Shown: piece by piece, positions 18,326 through 26,110 of the stretch
How positions within the stretch are numbered: the first letter of the stretch is position 1
Layout of the letters: each line of letters starts with the position of its first letter
DNA from: Vallicoccus soli
Lineage (GTDB): Bacteria > Actinomycetota > Actinomycetes > Motilibacterales > Motilibacteraceae
Reading direction: 5' to 3'
Assembly: GCF_003594885.1 (NCBI RefSeq)
Contig: NZ_QZEZ01000003.1
Coordinates: forward strand, 1-64,000
DNA length: 64,000 nt
Translations under genes and position numbers: made by a program
Notes under the pieces: model-generated
What the model was told of the DNA's origin: nothing
The model's input: only the letters and a program-made list of their open reading frames with translations
The model's database searches: none

Positions 18326-19014
18326 ACCGCGTCCTGACCGTCGCCCGGCTGCACGTGGTCGGCTGGCCCGGCTTCCTCGGCTGGCCCTGGGGCATCCTGG
18401 CCAGCTCCTTCCTCGTCAACCTCGCGATCTGGAACGTCGTCGAGGAGGCGGGCTCCGGGTCGGGCACGGGCGGCGTCGTCTCGCTGCCGATCGTGGCCGC
18501 GGTCGCCGCCTCGCAGTGGGTCACCCGGCTCCTGCCGCTGGCCATGGCGCTCGGCGCCTCGCGACGGGCGTTCTTCCTGGCCACCCTGCTGGCCTGCACG
18601 GCGCTCGCGGCCGTGCACGGCACCGGCCTGCTCCTCGGCGACGCCCTCGAGCGCGCCACCGGCGGCTGGGGCGCCTCGCTGGAGTTCTTCGGCGCCTTCG
18701 TGCCCGAGGGCGCCGGCGCCGCGACGCGCTGGGCGGCGCTGACCGCACCCGTCCTGGCGGCCCTGGTCGCCGGTGTCGCGACCGGCGCCGTGCTGCAGCG
18801 CTGGGGCACGAACGGCCTCTTCGTCACCACGAGCGCGCTCGTCCTCGTCCTGGGCGGCGCTGCGGTCCTCGTCAGCGCCCGCGGCTGGTGGGGCGACCTC
18901 GGCGACGCGCTGACCGCGATGCCGGCGGCCACCCTGCTGGGCGCCCTGCCGCTGGCGCTGGCCGCCGCGCTGGCCGGCGCCGCCTGGGCCGCGCTGCGCC
19001 GGACGACGCCGTGA
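18322..19014 (+). CDS. ABC transporter membrane protein
   Basis: The 230-residue protein has about six hydrophobic segments (including LGWPWGILASSFLVNLAIW, VVSLPIVAAVAASQWVTRLL and ATLLGALPLALAAALAGAAW) and no soluble domain. I do not recognise a named permease family, but the position directly after an ABC ATPase with a GTGA overlap (18322-18325) marks it as the transmembrane partner. GTG at 18322 has GGAGG upstream. The paired loops after segment 2 contain ASRRAFFLATLLAC, a possible coupling helix. Its stop overlaps the SDR gene start (19011-19014). Confidence 0.8.
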   Translation: MNRVLTVARLHVVGWPGFLGWPWGILASSFLVNLAIWNVVEEAGSGSGTGGVVSLPIVAAVAASQWVTRLLPLAMALGASRRAFFLATLLACTALAAVHGTGLLLGDALERATGGWGASLEFFGAFVPEGAGAATRWAALTAPVLAALVAGVATGAVLQRWGTNGLFVTTSALVLVLGGAAVLVSARGWWGDLGDALTAMPAATLLGALPLALAAALAGAAWAALRRTTP

Positions 19015-19763
19015 GCGGCGGGCGCCCGCTCACCGTCGTGACCGGAGGGGCCCGGGGCATCGGCGCCGCGGTGGTGCAGCGGCTGGCCCGCGAGGGGCAC
19101 GACCTCGTCGTCGGGTACGCGCGCGACGCCGCCGCCGCGGAGGCGAGCGCGGCCCGGGCCCGCGCCCACGGGGTGCGCGCCGTCCCCGTCGCGGCCGACG
19201 TGGCGGACCCGGCCGACGTCGACCGCCTGCTGGCCACGGCCGCGGGGCTCGGCCGCCTGACCGGGCTGGTGACGTGCGCCGGGCTGACCGCGCACCTCGG
19301 CGACCTCGCGGACACGCCGGTCGAGGTGGTCCGGCGGGTCGTCGACGTGAACCTGCTCGGCACCCTGCTCTGCGTCCGCGCGGCCGTGCCCCTGCTGTCG
19401 GTGCGCCGCGGCGGCGCGGGCGGGGCGGTGGTCACCGTCTCCTCGGTCGCGGCCTCGACCGGCTCGCCGCACGAGTACGTCCACTACGCCGCCGCCAAGG
19501 CCGGCGTCGAGGCCGCCACCGTGGGGCTGGCGAGGGAGCTGGCCGGCGACGGGGTGCGGGTGGCCTGCGTCGCCCCCGGCGTCGTGCGCACCCGCATCCA
19601 CGAGGACGCCGGGGAGGCCGGTCGCGCCGAGCGGGTCGGCGCCGGCGTGCCGATGGGGCGGCCCGGGGAGCCGGACGAGGTGGCCCCCGCCGTCGCGTGG
19701 CTGCTCGGCCCGGAGGCGTCGTACGTCTCCGGCGCCGTCCTGCGGGTGGCCGGCGGCGCCTGA
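19011..19763 (+). CDS. SDR-family oxidoreductase (FabG-like)
   Basis: The 250-residue classical short-chain dehydrogenase/reductase has the nucleotide motif TGGARGIG at about residues 11-18, DVADPADV, the NAG-equivalent TCAGLTA, catalytic Ser in VSSVAAS, and the YAAAK active-site motif, followed by CVAPGVVRT. This arrangement fits an NADP(H)-dependent keto reductase; the substrate cannot be told. GTG at 19011 overlaps the preceding membrane-protein stop by GTGA, so the enzyme belongs to the GntR-ABC operon, an unusual passenger there. It converges with the TRAM methyltransferase gene, 9 bp apart, across a hairpin that contains both stop codons. Confidence 0.92.
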   Translation: MSGGRPLTVVTGGARGIGAAVVQRLAREGHDLVVGYARDAAAAEASAARARAHGVRAVPVAADVADPADVDRLLATAAGLGRLTGLVTCAGLTAHLGDLADTPVEVVRRVVDVNLLGTLLCVRAAVPLLSVRRGGAGGAVVTVSSVAASTGSPHEYVHYAAAKAGVEAATVGLARELAGDGVRVACVAPGVVRTRIHEDAGEAGRAERVGAGVPMGRPGEPDEVAPAVAWLLGPEASYVSGAVLRVAGGA

Positions 19764-19776
19764 GGGCGCCCCTCAG
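19760..19776. terminator. Bidirectional hairpin containing both stop codons
   Basis: CTGAGGG (19760-19766) pairs perfectly with CCCTCAG (19770-19776). One arm holds the SDR stop TGA and the other the stop of the convergent methyltransferase gene. Confidence 0.5.
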
Positions 19777-20993
19777 CCGGCCGGGCGCAGCACCGCCACG
19801 CACTCCACGTGCTGCGTCATGGGGAACAGGTCGAACGCCCGCAGGCCCTCCAGGGCGTAGCCCCGCTCGGCGAACCAGGCCAGGTCGCGCGCGAGCGCGG
19901 CGGGGTCGCAGGCGACGTACGCGACCGCCCGCGCGCCCGACGCGGCCACGGCGGCCACGACCTCGCGCCCCGCGCCGGTGCGCGGCGGGTCGAGCACCAC
20001 GAGGTCCGCCCGGCGCAGCCCCTCGCGGCGCAGCACCCGGGCGACGTCCCCGCGCTCGACCCGCGCGTGCGCGAGGTCCGCGAGGTTCTCCCGCGCGTGC
20101 GCGGCGGCGGCGCGGTCGCCCTCCACCGCGACGACCCGCCCGGTCAGCCCGACCCGCTCCCCCAGCGCCCCGGCGAAGAGCCCGACCCCGGCGAAGAGGT
20201 CGAGCACCCGCTCGCCCTCGCGCGGCGCGAGGCCCTCGAGCACCGCGTCGACGAGGACCTGCGCGGCGCCGGGGTGCACCTGCCAGAAGCCGTCCACCGC
20301 GACGCGCCAGTCACGCCCGGCGGCCCGCTCCACCACCACCTCGTCGGGGCCGGCCCCCGGCGGCGACGGCACGAGGGCCGGGCCCGAGGCCGCCGCCACC
20401 GCCTCCACCGCGCGGGTCCCCGGCCAGGGCCGGTCGGTGACGCCGAGCGCCACGACCGCCGGGGCCGCGATGCGGCACCAGCTGATCGGCTCGACCTCGT
20501 GGGAGCGGTGCCGGCGCAGGCCGGCCCGCCCGGACGCGTCGACCGCGTACGTCACCCGGGTGCGCCAGCCGAGCCCGCCGTCGTCGCCCGGCACCGCCTC
20601 GACGACGACGTCGCGCTCGAGCCCGGCGAGCCGGCGCAGCTGCTCCTGGACGACCGCGGCCTTCAGGCGCCGCTGCTCGGCGAGGTCCACGTGCTGCCAG
20701 TCGCAGCCGCCGCAGCGTCCCGGCCGGGCGTGGGGGCACGGCGGCTCGACCCGGTGCGGCGAGGCCTGCAGGACCTCGACGGCGTCGGCGCGCAGGAACC
20801 GGTCGCCCTCGCGGCCCTCGGTGACGCGGGCCCGCACCCGCTCCCCCGGCGCCGTGTGCCGCACGAAGAGCACGCGCCCCTCGTGCCGCGCGACGCAGTG
20901 CCCGCCGTGCGCGACCGGGCCGACCTCGACCTCGACCTCGGTGCCGGCGAGGTCCGCCCCGCGCTGCGCGCCCTCGCGCGCCCGCCGGCTCAG
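19773..20993 (-). CDS. TRAM-domain class I SAM RNA methyltransferase (TrmA/RumA family)
   Basis: The 406-residue enzyme methylates C5 of uracil in rRNA or tRNA. A TRAM domain covers about residues 15-75, then four likely [4Fe-4S] cysteines (PCPHARPGRCGGCDW and SWCRIAA), SAM-binding VLDLFAGVGLFAGAL, LDPPRTGAG and the nucleophile Cys in YVACDPAALARDL. I find no ATG, GTG or TTG that fits: the nearest downstream in-frame GTG removes most of the TRAM domain, and the nearest upstream one adds about 40 Arg-rich residues inside the permease gene. A CTG at 20993, overlapping the permease stop as CTGA, gives the best start, with GGCGGAG upstream. As I recall, the orthologue in Mycobacterium is Rv2689c. 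Confidence 0.9.
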   Translation of the reverse strand: MSRRAREGAQRGADLAGTEVEVEVGPVAHGGHCVARHEGRVLFVRHTAPGERVRARVTEGREGDRFLRADAVEVLQASPHRVEPPCPHARPGRCGGCDWQHVDLAEQRRLKAAVVQEQLRRLAGLERDVVVEAVPGDDGGLGWRTRVTYAVDASGRAGLRRHRSHEVEPISWCRIAAPAVVALGVTDRPWPGTRAVEAVAAASGPALVPSPPGAGPDEVVVERAAGRDWRVAVDGFWQVHPGAAQVLVDAVLEGLAPREGERVLDLFAGVGLFAGALGERVGLTGRVVAVEGDRAAAAHARENLADLAHARVERGDVARVLRREGLRRADLVVLDPPRTGAGREVVAAVAASGARAVAYVACDPAALARDLAWFAERGYALEGLRAFDLFPMTQHVECVAVLRPAG

Positions 20994-23023
20994 AGCTCCG
21001 CCCGGACGCGGTCGTCGGCGGGGGCCGCCGCGCCGCGGCGCACGTCGCCGGGGGCCGAGGCGTCGAGGCGCGCCTCTGCGTCGGCGGACGAGCGCAGCTG
21101 CCACGGCACGCTCGTGACCATGATCCCCGGGGTGAAGAGCAGCCGGCCCTTGAGCCGCAGCGCGCTCTGGTTGTGCAGCACCTGCTCCCACCAGTGCCCG
21201 ACCACGTACTCCGGGATGTAGACCGTCACGACGTCGCGGGGGCTGGCCCGGCGCACCGACTTGACGTAGTCCACGACGGGGCGGGTGATCTCGCGGTACG
21301 GCGAGTCGAGCACCTTGAGCGGCACCGGGATGCCGCGGCGGTCCCACTCGGCCTGCAGCGCGCGCACCTCGTCCTCGTCCACGGAGGCGGTGACCGCCTC
21401 GAGCGTCGAGGGGCGCGAGGCGCGGGCGTACGCCAGCGCGCGCAGCGTCGGCTTGTGGATCTTGCTGACGAGGACGATGGCGTGGTTGCGGCTCGGCAGC
21501 ATCGGCGGCTCGGCGTCGTCGTCGACCGCGAGCTCGCGGGCGACCCGGTCGTAGTGCTGCTGGATGCCGCGCATGAGCAGGAAGAGCACCGGCATCGCGA
21601 GGAAGACGAGCCAGGCCCCGTGGGTGAACTTCGTGATCGTCACGATGACGAGGACGAGGCCGGTGAGCGAGGCGCCGGTGGCGTTGATGGCCCGCGAGCG
21701 CACCATCCGCGCGCGCTCCTCGGGCGCCGGGCCCTCGGCGAGCAGCCGGTTCCAGTGCCGGACCATGCCGATCTGCCCGAGGGTGAACGAGGTGAAGACG
21801 CCGATGATGTAGAGCTGGATGAGCCGGGTGACCGAGGCCTCGAAGGCGACGATGAGCACGCCCGCCGCGCTCGCCAGGACGATGATCCCGTTGCTGAAGA
21901 CGAGCCGGTCGCCGCGGGTGTGCAGCTGGCGGGGCAGGTAGCGGTCCTGGGCGAGGATCGAGCCGAGCAGCGGGAAGCCGTTGTACGCCGTGTTGGCCGC
22001 GAGGATGAGGATCGCGGCCGTCGCGGCCTGGATGAAGAAGAAGAACGGCGAGGTGTCGCCGCCGAACACGGCCGCCGCGACCTGCGCGATGACCGTCCGC
22101 TGCACGTGCCCGCTGCAGTCCTCGAGCCCGATGAGGTCGCAGGAGTTCTCGACGTACCGGACGTCGCTGATGAGGGCCAGCGCGGTGATGCCGAGGAACA
22201 TCGACATCGCCAGCGTGCCCATGAGCAGCAGCGTGGTCGCCGCGTTCCTGCTCTTGGGCTTCTTGAACGCCGGCACGCCGTTCGCGATGGCCTCCACGCC
22301 GGTCAGGGCGGTGCAGCCGCTGGAGAACGCGCGCAGGACGAAGAACACCAGGGCCAGGCCGGCGATCCCCGTCTGCTCGGGCTCGACGTCGTACGGGGCG
22401 CTCTCGGCCACCGGCGCGTCGCCGAGCAGCGTGCGCAGCAGCCCCCACACGACCATGCCGAGGACGCCGACCACGAAGAGGTAGGTGGGCACGGCGAACG
22501 CCGTGCCGGACTCGCGCACGCCGCGCAGGTTCATCGCGGTGAGGAAGACGACGAAGCCGACGGCGATGGCCACGCGGTGGTCCACGAGCGCCGGGACCGC
22601 CGAGATGATGTTGTCCACGCCCGCCGAGACGGACACCGCGACGGTGAGGACGTAGTCGACGAGCAGGGCGCTGGCGACGGTGAGGCCGGCCTTGTCGCCG
22701 AGGTTCTCCCGGGCGACCTGGTAGTCGCCGCCGCCCGTCGGGTACGCGTGCACCAGCTGGCGGTACGAGGCGACGACGACGCAGAGCAGCACGAACACCG
22801 CGGCGGCGAGGTACGGCGTGAGGTAGAGGTACGCGAGCCCGCCCAGCGTGAGCATGAGCAGGATCTCCTGGGTCGCGTACGACACCGAGGACAGGGGGTC
22901 GGACGCGAACACCGGCAGGGCGAGGCGCTTGGGCAGCAGCGTCTCGCCGAGGCGGTTGCTGGGGAGGGCCCGCCCCACGAGGATGCGCTTGGGCAGGTCG
23001 GTCACCTTGGACACTCGGTCCAT
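20990..23023 (-). CDS. APC-superfamily permease, KimA-like potassium/amino-acid transporter
   Basis: The 677-residue protein has about 12 membrane helices in the first 450 residues (for example ASDPLSSVSYATQEILLML and YPTGGGDYQVARENLG in the LeuT-like core) and a soluble C-terminal domain of about 200 residues (VLVSKIHKPTLRALAYARAS, VVTVYIPEYVVGHWWEQVLH). This layout matches the KimA group of high-affinity potassium importers that bind c-di-AMP through the C-terminal domain. It is divergent from ceoB-ceoC, as Rv2690c is in Mycobacterium. The C-terminal TGA overlaps the methyltransferase start. The substrate call rests on family and neighbours; amino-acid transport is the alternative. Confidence 0.88.
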   Translation of the reverse strand: MDRVSKVTDLPKRILVGRALPSNRLGETLLPKRLALPVFASDPLSSVSYATQEILLMLTLGGLAYLYLTPYLAAAVFVLLCVVVASYRQLVHAYPTGGGDYQVARENLGDKAGLTVASALLVDYVLTVAVSVSAGVDNIISAVPALVDHRVAIAVGFVVFLTAMNLRGVRESGTAFAVPTYLFVVGVLGMVVWGLLRTLLGDAPVAESAPYDVEPEQTGIAGLALVFFVLRAFSSGCTALTGVEAIANGVPAFKKPKSRNAATTLLLMGTLAMSMFLGITALALISDVRYVENSCDLIGLEDCSGHVQRTVIAQVAAAVFGGDTSPFFFFIQAATAAILILAANTAYNGFPLLGSILAQDRYLPRQLHTRGDRLVFSNGIIVLASAAGVLIVAFEASVTRLIQLYIIGVFTSFTLGQIGMVRHWNRLLAEGPAPEERARMVRSRAINATGASLTGLVLVIVTITKFTHGAWLVFLAMPVLFLLMRGIQQHYDRVARELAVDDDAEPPMLPSRNHAIVLVSKIHKPTLRALAYARASRPSTLEAVTASVDEDEVRALQAEWDRRGIPVPLKVLDSPYREITRPVVDYVKSVRRASPRDVVTVYIPEYVVGHWWEQVLHNQSALRLKGRLLFTPGIMVTSVPWQLRSSADAEARLDASAPGDVRRGAAAPADDRVRAEL

Positions 23024-23115
23024 GCTAGGCCCGCCCCGGCGCGCTGCGTGTAGCGTCGGCCGTCGACCGCCCGTCCGGGCGCGCGGTGTCGAGCAGGAAG
23101 GCGTGGGACCGCTCC

Positions 23116-23775
23116 GTGCACTTCGTGATCATGGGGTGCGGGCGGGTCGGCTCGACCCTCGCGCACAGCCTCGAGGACAAGGGGCACACGGTCGCCGTCG
23201 TCGACCAGGCGGCCGACGCGTTCCGCCGGCTCGGCTCGCACTTCCAGGGGCGCACCGTGACCGGGGTCGGCTTCGACCGCGACACCCTGCTCGAGGCCGG
23301 CATCGAGGACGCGTACGCCTTCGCCGCGGTGAGCAGCGGCGACAACTCGAACATCCTCGCCGCCCGGGTGGCCCGCGAGACCTTCGGCGTGGAGAACGTC
23401 GTCGCGCGCATCTACGACCCGGGGCGCGCCGAGGTCTACCAGCGCCTGGGCATCCCCACCGTCGCCACGGTGCGCTGGACCGCCGACCAGATGCTCCGGC
23501 GCCTGCTCCCCGCCGGGGCGGAGGCCGAGTGGCGCGACCCCACGGGGACGGTCCGCCTCGCCGAGGTGCACGTCGACCCCTCGTGGGTCGGCCAGCGGGT
23601 GTCCAGGCTCGAGCGCGACTCCGGGGCGCGCGTCGCCTTCCTCACGCGGTACGGCGCCGGCGTGCTCCCCGAGCCCGGCACCGTCGTGCAGGACGGCGAC
23701 CTCGTCCACCTCGTGATGCGCGACGAGGACGCCGAGCGCATCGAGGACCTCTTCGCCCGCGGACCGGAGGCCTGA
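23116..23775 (+). CDS. ceoB: TrkA-family potassium uptake regulatory protein CeoB
   Basis: The 219-residue protein is an RCK/KTN unit: a Rossmann NAD-binding domain (VIMGCGRVGSTLA at the N-terminus, SSGDNSNILAARVAR) and a TrkA-C ligand domain (SRLERDSGARVAFLTRYG, VQDGDLVHLVMRDED). Such proteins gate potassium channels or transporters in response to NAD(H), ATP or c-di-AMP. I prefer GTG at 23116 (VHFVIMGCGRVG) because the family begins there; a GTG at 23086 would add 10 residues. It is followed after one base by the ceoC start. The KimA-like permease lies divergently 92 bp away, and the pair may act on it or on a Trk channel elsewhere. Confidence 0.93.
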   Translation: MHFVIMGCGRVGSTLAHSLEDKGHTVAVVDQAADAFRRLGSHFQGRTVTGVGFDRDTLLEAGIEDAYAFAAVSSGDNSNILAARVARETFGVENVVARIYDPGRAEVYQRLGIPTVATVRWTADQMLRRLLPAGAEAEWRDPTGTVRLAEVHVDPSWVGQRVSRLERDSGARVAFLTRYGAGVLPEPGTVVQDGDLVHLVMRDEDAERIEDLFARGPEA

Positions 23776-23776
23776 C

Positions 23777-24442
23777 GTGCGCGTCGCCATCGCAGGGGCC
23801 GGCAGCGTCGGCCGCTCCATCGCCCGCGAGCTGCTGCAGAACGGCCACGAGGTGCTCCTCGTGGACCGCAGCCCCTCGGCGATCAAGGTCCAGAGCGTGC
23901 CCGACGCCGAGTGGCTCGTCGCCGACGCGTGCGAGATCGCCTCGCTCGAGGAGGCCGGGCTCCAGCGCTGCCAGGTGGTGGTCGCCGCCACCGGCGACGA
24001 CAAGGTCAACCTCGTCGTCTCGCTGCTGGCCAAGACCGAGTACGGCGTCCCCCGCACCGTCGCCCGGGTCAACAACCCGAAGAACGAGTGGATGTTCGAC
24101 GAGGCCTGGGGCGTCGACGTCGCGGTCTCGACCCCGCGCATCATGACCGCCCTCGTCGAGGAGGCCGTGAGCGTCGGCGACCTCGTGCGCATCTTCACGT
24201 TCCAGCAGTCCGGCACCGACATGCTCGAGATCACGCTGCCGGTGGACTCCCCCATGGCGGGCACCCGGGTCGGCGACGTCGCCTGGCCCGCCGACACCGC
24301 GCTCGTGGCGATCATCCGCGAGGGGCACCCCGTCGTGCCGAGCCAGGACGACCCGCTCGAGGCCGGCGACGAGCTGCTCTTCGTGGCGAGCCCCGACATG
24401 AGCCGCGAGCTCGAGGACCTGCTCGCCCCGCACCTGCGCTGA
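23777..24442 (+). CDS. ceoC: TrkA-family potassium uptake protein CeoC
   Basis: The 221-residue protein has the same two-domain RCK layout as its neighbour: Rossmann motif AGAGSVGRSIAREL at the N-terminus, ATGDDKVNLVVSLLAK, ARVNNPKNEWMFDEAWGVD, and a TrkA-C domain (MLEITLPVDSPMAGTRVGDV, LEAGDELLFVASPDM). GTG at 23777 has GGAGG upstream and lies directly after the ceoB stop, so the two are one operon and probably form a hetero-octamer or tetramer. It corresponds to Rv2692 by order. The stop is 13 bp from the convergent DUF3159 gene across an inverted repeat. Confidence 0.93.
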   Translation: MRVAIAGAGSVGRSIARELLQNGHEVLLVDRSPSAIKVQSVPDAEWLVADACEIASLEEAGLQRCQVVVAATGDDKVNLVVSLLAKTEYGVPRTVARVNNPKNEWMFDEAWGVDVAVSTPRIMTALVEEAVSVGDLVRIFTFQQSGTDMLEITLPVDSPMAGTRVGDVAWPADTALVAIIREGHPVVPSQDDPLEAGDELLFVASPDMSRELEDLLAPHLR

Positions 24443-24462
24443 GGTTCGGGGCGGGTCAGCGC
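24436..24462. terminator. Inverted repeat containing both convergent stop codons (ceoC / DUF3159)
   Basis: GCGCTGA (24436-24442) and TCAGCGC (24456-24462) pair perfectly around a 13-base loop. Each arm ends in the stop codon of one of the two converging genes. Confidence 0.45.
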
Positions 24463-25280
24463 TCCTGCTGCGGCGCCCCGTCGGCACCGGAGCCCGGCGG
24501 GTCCACGATGCGCACCGGGACGGCGAACGGCCGCTTGACCGCCGGCGGGACCCGGCGCAGCACGAGCCACGACAGGGCGATGGCGAGGCCGAAGAGCGGG
24601 AAGCCCATGGCCACCCGCGCGATGCCGAGCGCCTCGACGGCGCCGGCCTCGTACAGCGGCCACTGCACGGCGAGCCGCGACAGGAAGAGGGCGACCCAGA
24701 TCCAGCTCGCCCGCTGGTACGCCCGCAGCCGGCGCGGGTCGTCGCGCCAGGCGAAGCCCTCGCCGAGCAGCGGGCCGAGGAAGACCCCGAGCAGCGGCCA
24801 CCGCACGAAGATCGAGACGACGTAGCCCGCGGCGTACGCGACGTTGATCCAGAGCCCGGGCAGGTAGAAGTCCTCCGCGCGGCCGGTGCGCGAGGCGACG
24901 AAGGCGCAGACGCCGACGCCGAGCAGGCCGCCGAGCGCCTGCTGGGGGGACTCCCGGCGCACGAGGCGCACGAGGGCGATGAGCGCGGCGAGCCCCACCG
25001 CGGCGTAGACGGACGGGCGCAGCTCGGAGGTCAGGGCGTACGCGACGACGAAGACGACGCCGGGCACCACCGACTCGACGATGCCGACCGGGCCGCCGAC
25101 GGCCGCCACGACGTCGAGGCGGTCCTGCTCGGCCAAGGCGCGCAGGCCCGCCCGGCGCCCCTGCTGCCCCTGCTGGTGCTGCGGGCCCTGCTGGTGCTGC
25201 GGGCCCTGCTGGTGCTGCGGGCCCTGCTGGTGCTGCGAGCCCTGCTCCGACCCGTGGGCGCTGCCGCCGGTCGCGCTCAT
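24456..25280 (-). CDS. DUF3159 integral membrane protein
   Basis: The 274-residue protein belongs to the actinobacterial DUF3159 family, of unknown function. The first 45 residues are a Gln/His/Gly-rich tail with four near-exact QHQQGP repeats, then RLDVVAAVGGPVGIVESVVPG, the family signature, and about six membrane helices (VVFVVAYALTSELRP, ALGGLLGVGVCAFVASRTGR, LWINVAYAAGYVVSIFVRWP). The start ATG at 25280 overlaps the OB-fold gene stop (ATGA). Order DUF3710, OB-fold, DUF3159, ceoBC is conserved as in Rv2693c-Rv2696c. The repeat tail is unusual compared with the short N-termini I remember for the family. Confidence 0.9.
   Translation of the reverse strand: MSATGGSAHGSEQGSQHQQGPQHQQGPQHQQGPQHQQGQQGRRAGLRALAEQDRLDVVAAVGGPVGIVESVVPGVVFVVAYALTSELRPSVYAAVGLAALIALVRLVRRESPQQALGGLLGVGVCAFVASRTGRAEDFYLPGLWINVAYAAGYVVSIFVRWPLLGVFLGPLLGEGFAWRDDPRRLRAYQRASWIWVALFLSRLAVQWPLYEAGAVEALGIARVAMGFPLFGLAIALSWLVLRRVPPAVKRPFAVPVRIVDPPGSGADGAPQQER
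25170..25241 (-). repeat. 18-bp coding repeat, four copies
   Basis: CTGCTGGTGCTGCGGGCC is repeated three times exactly and a fourth time with one substitution. On the minus strand it encodes the QHQQGP repeats at the N-terminus of the DUF3159 protein. Confidence 0.95.
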
Positions 25281-25669
25281 CCGTCCTGCGCGGGACCCGT
25301 GCAGCGCAGCTCGTAGCGCGGGTTGTACATGGTCGGCCGGCCCTCCTCGCACGAGACGAGCCCGTGCGCGACGACCGGGCGGCCCGGGACGATGCCGGGG
25401 ATCTGACGGCGCCCCAGCCACACCACGTCCATGGTGCCGGAGCCGTCGTAGAGCTCGGCCACGAGCGCCGGGACGCCGGCACGGGGCCGCAGGGTCACGG
25501 TCCGCAGGGTGCCGGCGACGGTCACGCGCTGGCGCGCGGCCAGCTCGGCGACCGGGGTCGCACCGACGACGGTGCAGGTGGTGCGCAGCTCCTCGGCCTC
25601 GAGCTCCTGCGGCGAGGAGGCGAAGCGGGCGAGGGCGCGGCGCAGGCGGCTCGGGGCGGCGACGCTCAT
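25277..25669 (-). CDS. OB-fold nucleic-acid-binding domain protein
   Basis: The 130-residue protein has one OB-fold from about residue 40 to 120 (AARQRVTVAGTLRTVTLRP, AELYDGSGTMDVVWLGRRQI, PGRPVVAHGL), resembling the RecG wedge or tRNA anticodon-binding OB domains. It matches the small OB-fold proteins (Rv2694c) that always sit between DUF3710 and DUF3159 in actinobacteria. The direct function is unknown; a single-stranded nucleic acid role is a family-based guess. It is coupled to DUF3159 by an ATGA overlap and divergent from the Rieske gene 87 bp away. The start at 25669 gives MSVAAPSRLRRALARF. Confidence 0.88.
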   Translation of the reverse strand: MSVAAPSRLRRALARFASSPQELEAEELRTTCTVVGATPVAELAARQRVTVAGTLRTVTLRPRAGVPALVAELYDGSGTMDVVWLGRRQIPGIVPGRPVVAHGLVSCEEGRPTMYNPRYELRCTGPAQDG

Positions 25670-25756
25670 GCCCCCAGGCTATCCCCGTCCGGGGCGTGCG
25701 TCGCCGGGACCGGGGGAAGGCTCGGGTCACATCGGGCGACGACGAGGGGCAGGGGC

Positions 25757-26110
25757 ATGCAGGAGCAGGCGGTCGAGGCGTCGGCGCTGGAGCCGGGCCG
25801 GGTGCGGCGGGTCGGGCCGTGGGCGGTGGGGCTCTCGCAGGGCGAGCCGTTCGCGACCTCGCGGCGCTGCCGGCACCAGCTCGCGGACCTCAGCGAGGGC
25901 ACCGTCGACGCCGACGGGTGCCTCGTGTGCCCGTGGCACCAGAGCCGGTACGACGTGCGGACCGGCGCGATGGTCTCCGGGCCGAAGGGGTTCCTCGGGT
26001 GGCACGGGCCGACGCCGGGCTACACCCAGCTCGTCCTCGCCTACGGCCGCAAGCTGCGGCTGCGCCTCGGCAAGGTCGCGCGGGACGGGTCCCGCCTCGT
26101 CATCCGCTGA
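25757..26110 (+). CDS. Rieske (2Fe-2S) domain protein
   Basis: The 117-residue protein is a stand-alone Rieske domain. The cluster ligands are visible as CRH (RRCRHQLADL) and CPWH (CLVCPWHQSRYD), spaced as in ferredoxin-type Rieske proteins, followed by the GPKGFLGWHGP loop. No signal peptide or membrane segment is present, so it is a cytosolic electron carrier or assembly-type component; the partner oxygenase or reductase is not nearby. ATG at 25757 has an AGGGGCAGGGG purine-rich stretch upstream. It is inserted into the otherwise conserved DUF3710/OB-fold block and is transcribed against it, and it converges with DUF3710, 9 bp apart. Confidence 0.92.
   Translation: MQEQAVEASALEPGRVRRVGPWAVGLSQGEPFATSRRCRHQLADLSEGTVDADGCLVCPWHQSRYDVRTGAMVSGPKGFLGWHGPTPGYTQLVLAYGRKLRLRLGKVARDGSRLVIR

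Noticed and set aside
23024-23115. Possible c-di-AMP riboswitch before the KimA-like permease
   Set aside because: The divergent gap is only 92 bp and must hold promoters for both genes; it is too short for the ydaO-type fold and shows none of its helices.
23086-23115. GTG at 23086 as the start of ceoB
   Set aside because: It would add ten residues before the family-typical VHFVIMGCGRVG start; neither start has ideal ribosome spacing, so 23116 is preferred on homology and 23086 kept as a possibility.
25170-25241. CRISPR-like regular repeats
   Set aside because: The 18-bp units are directly adjacent without spacers and lie in frame inside the DUF3159 gene.
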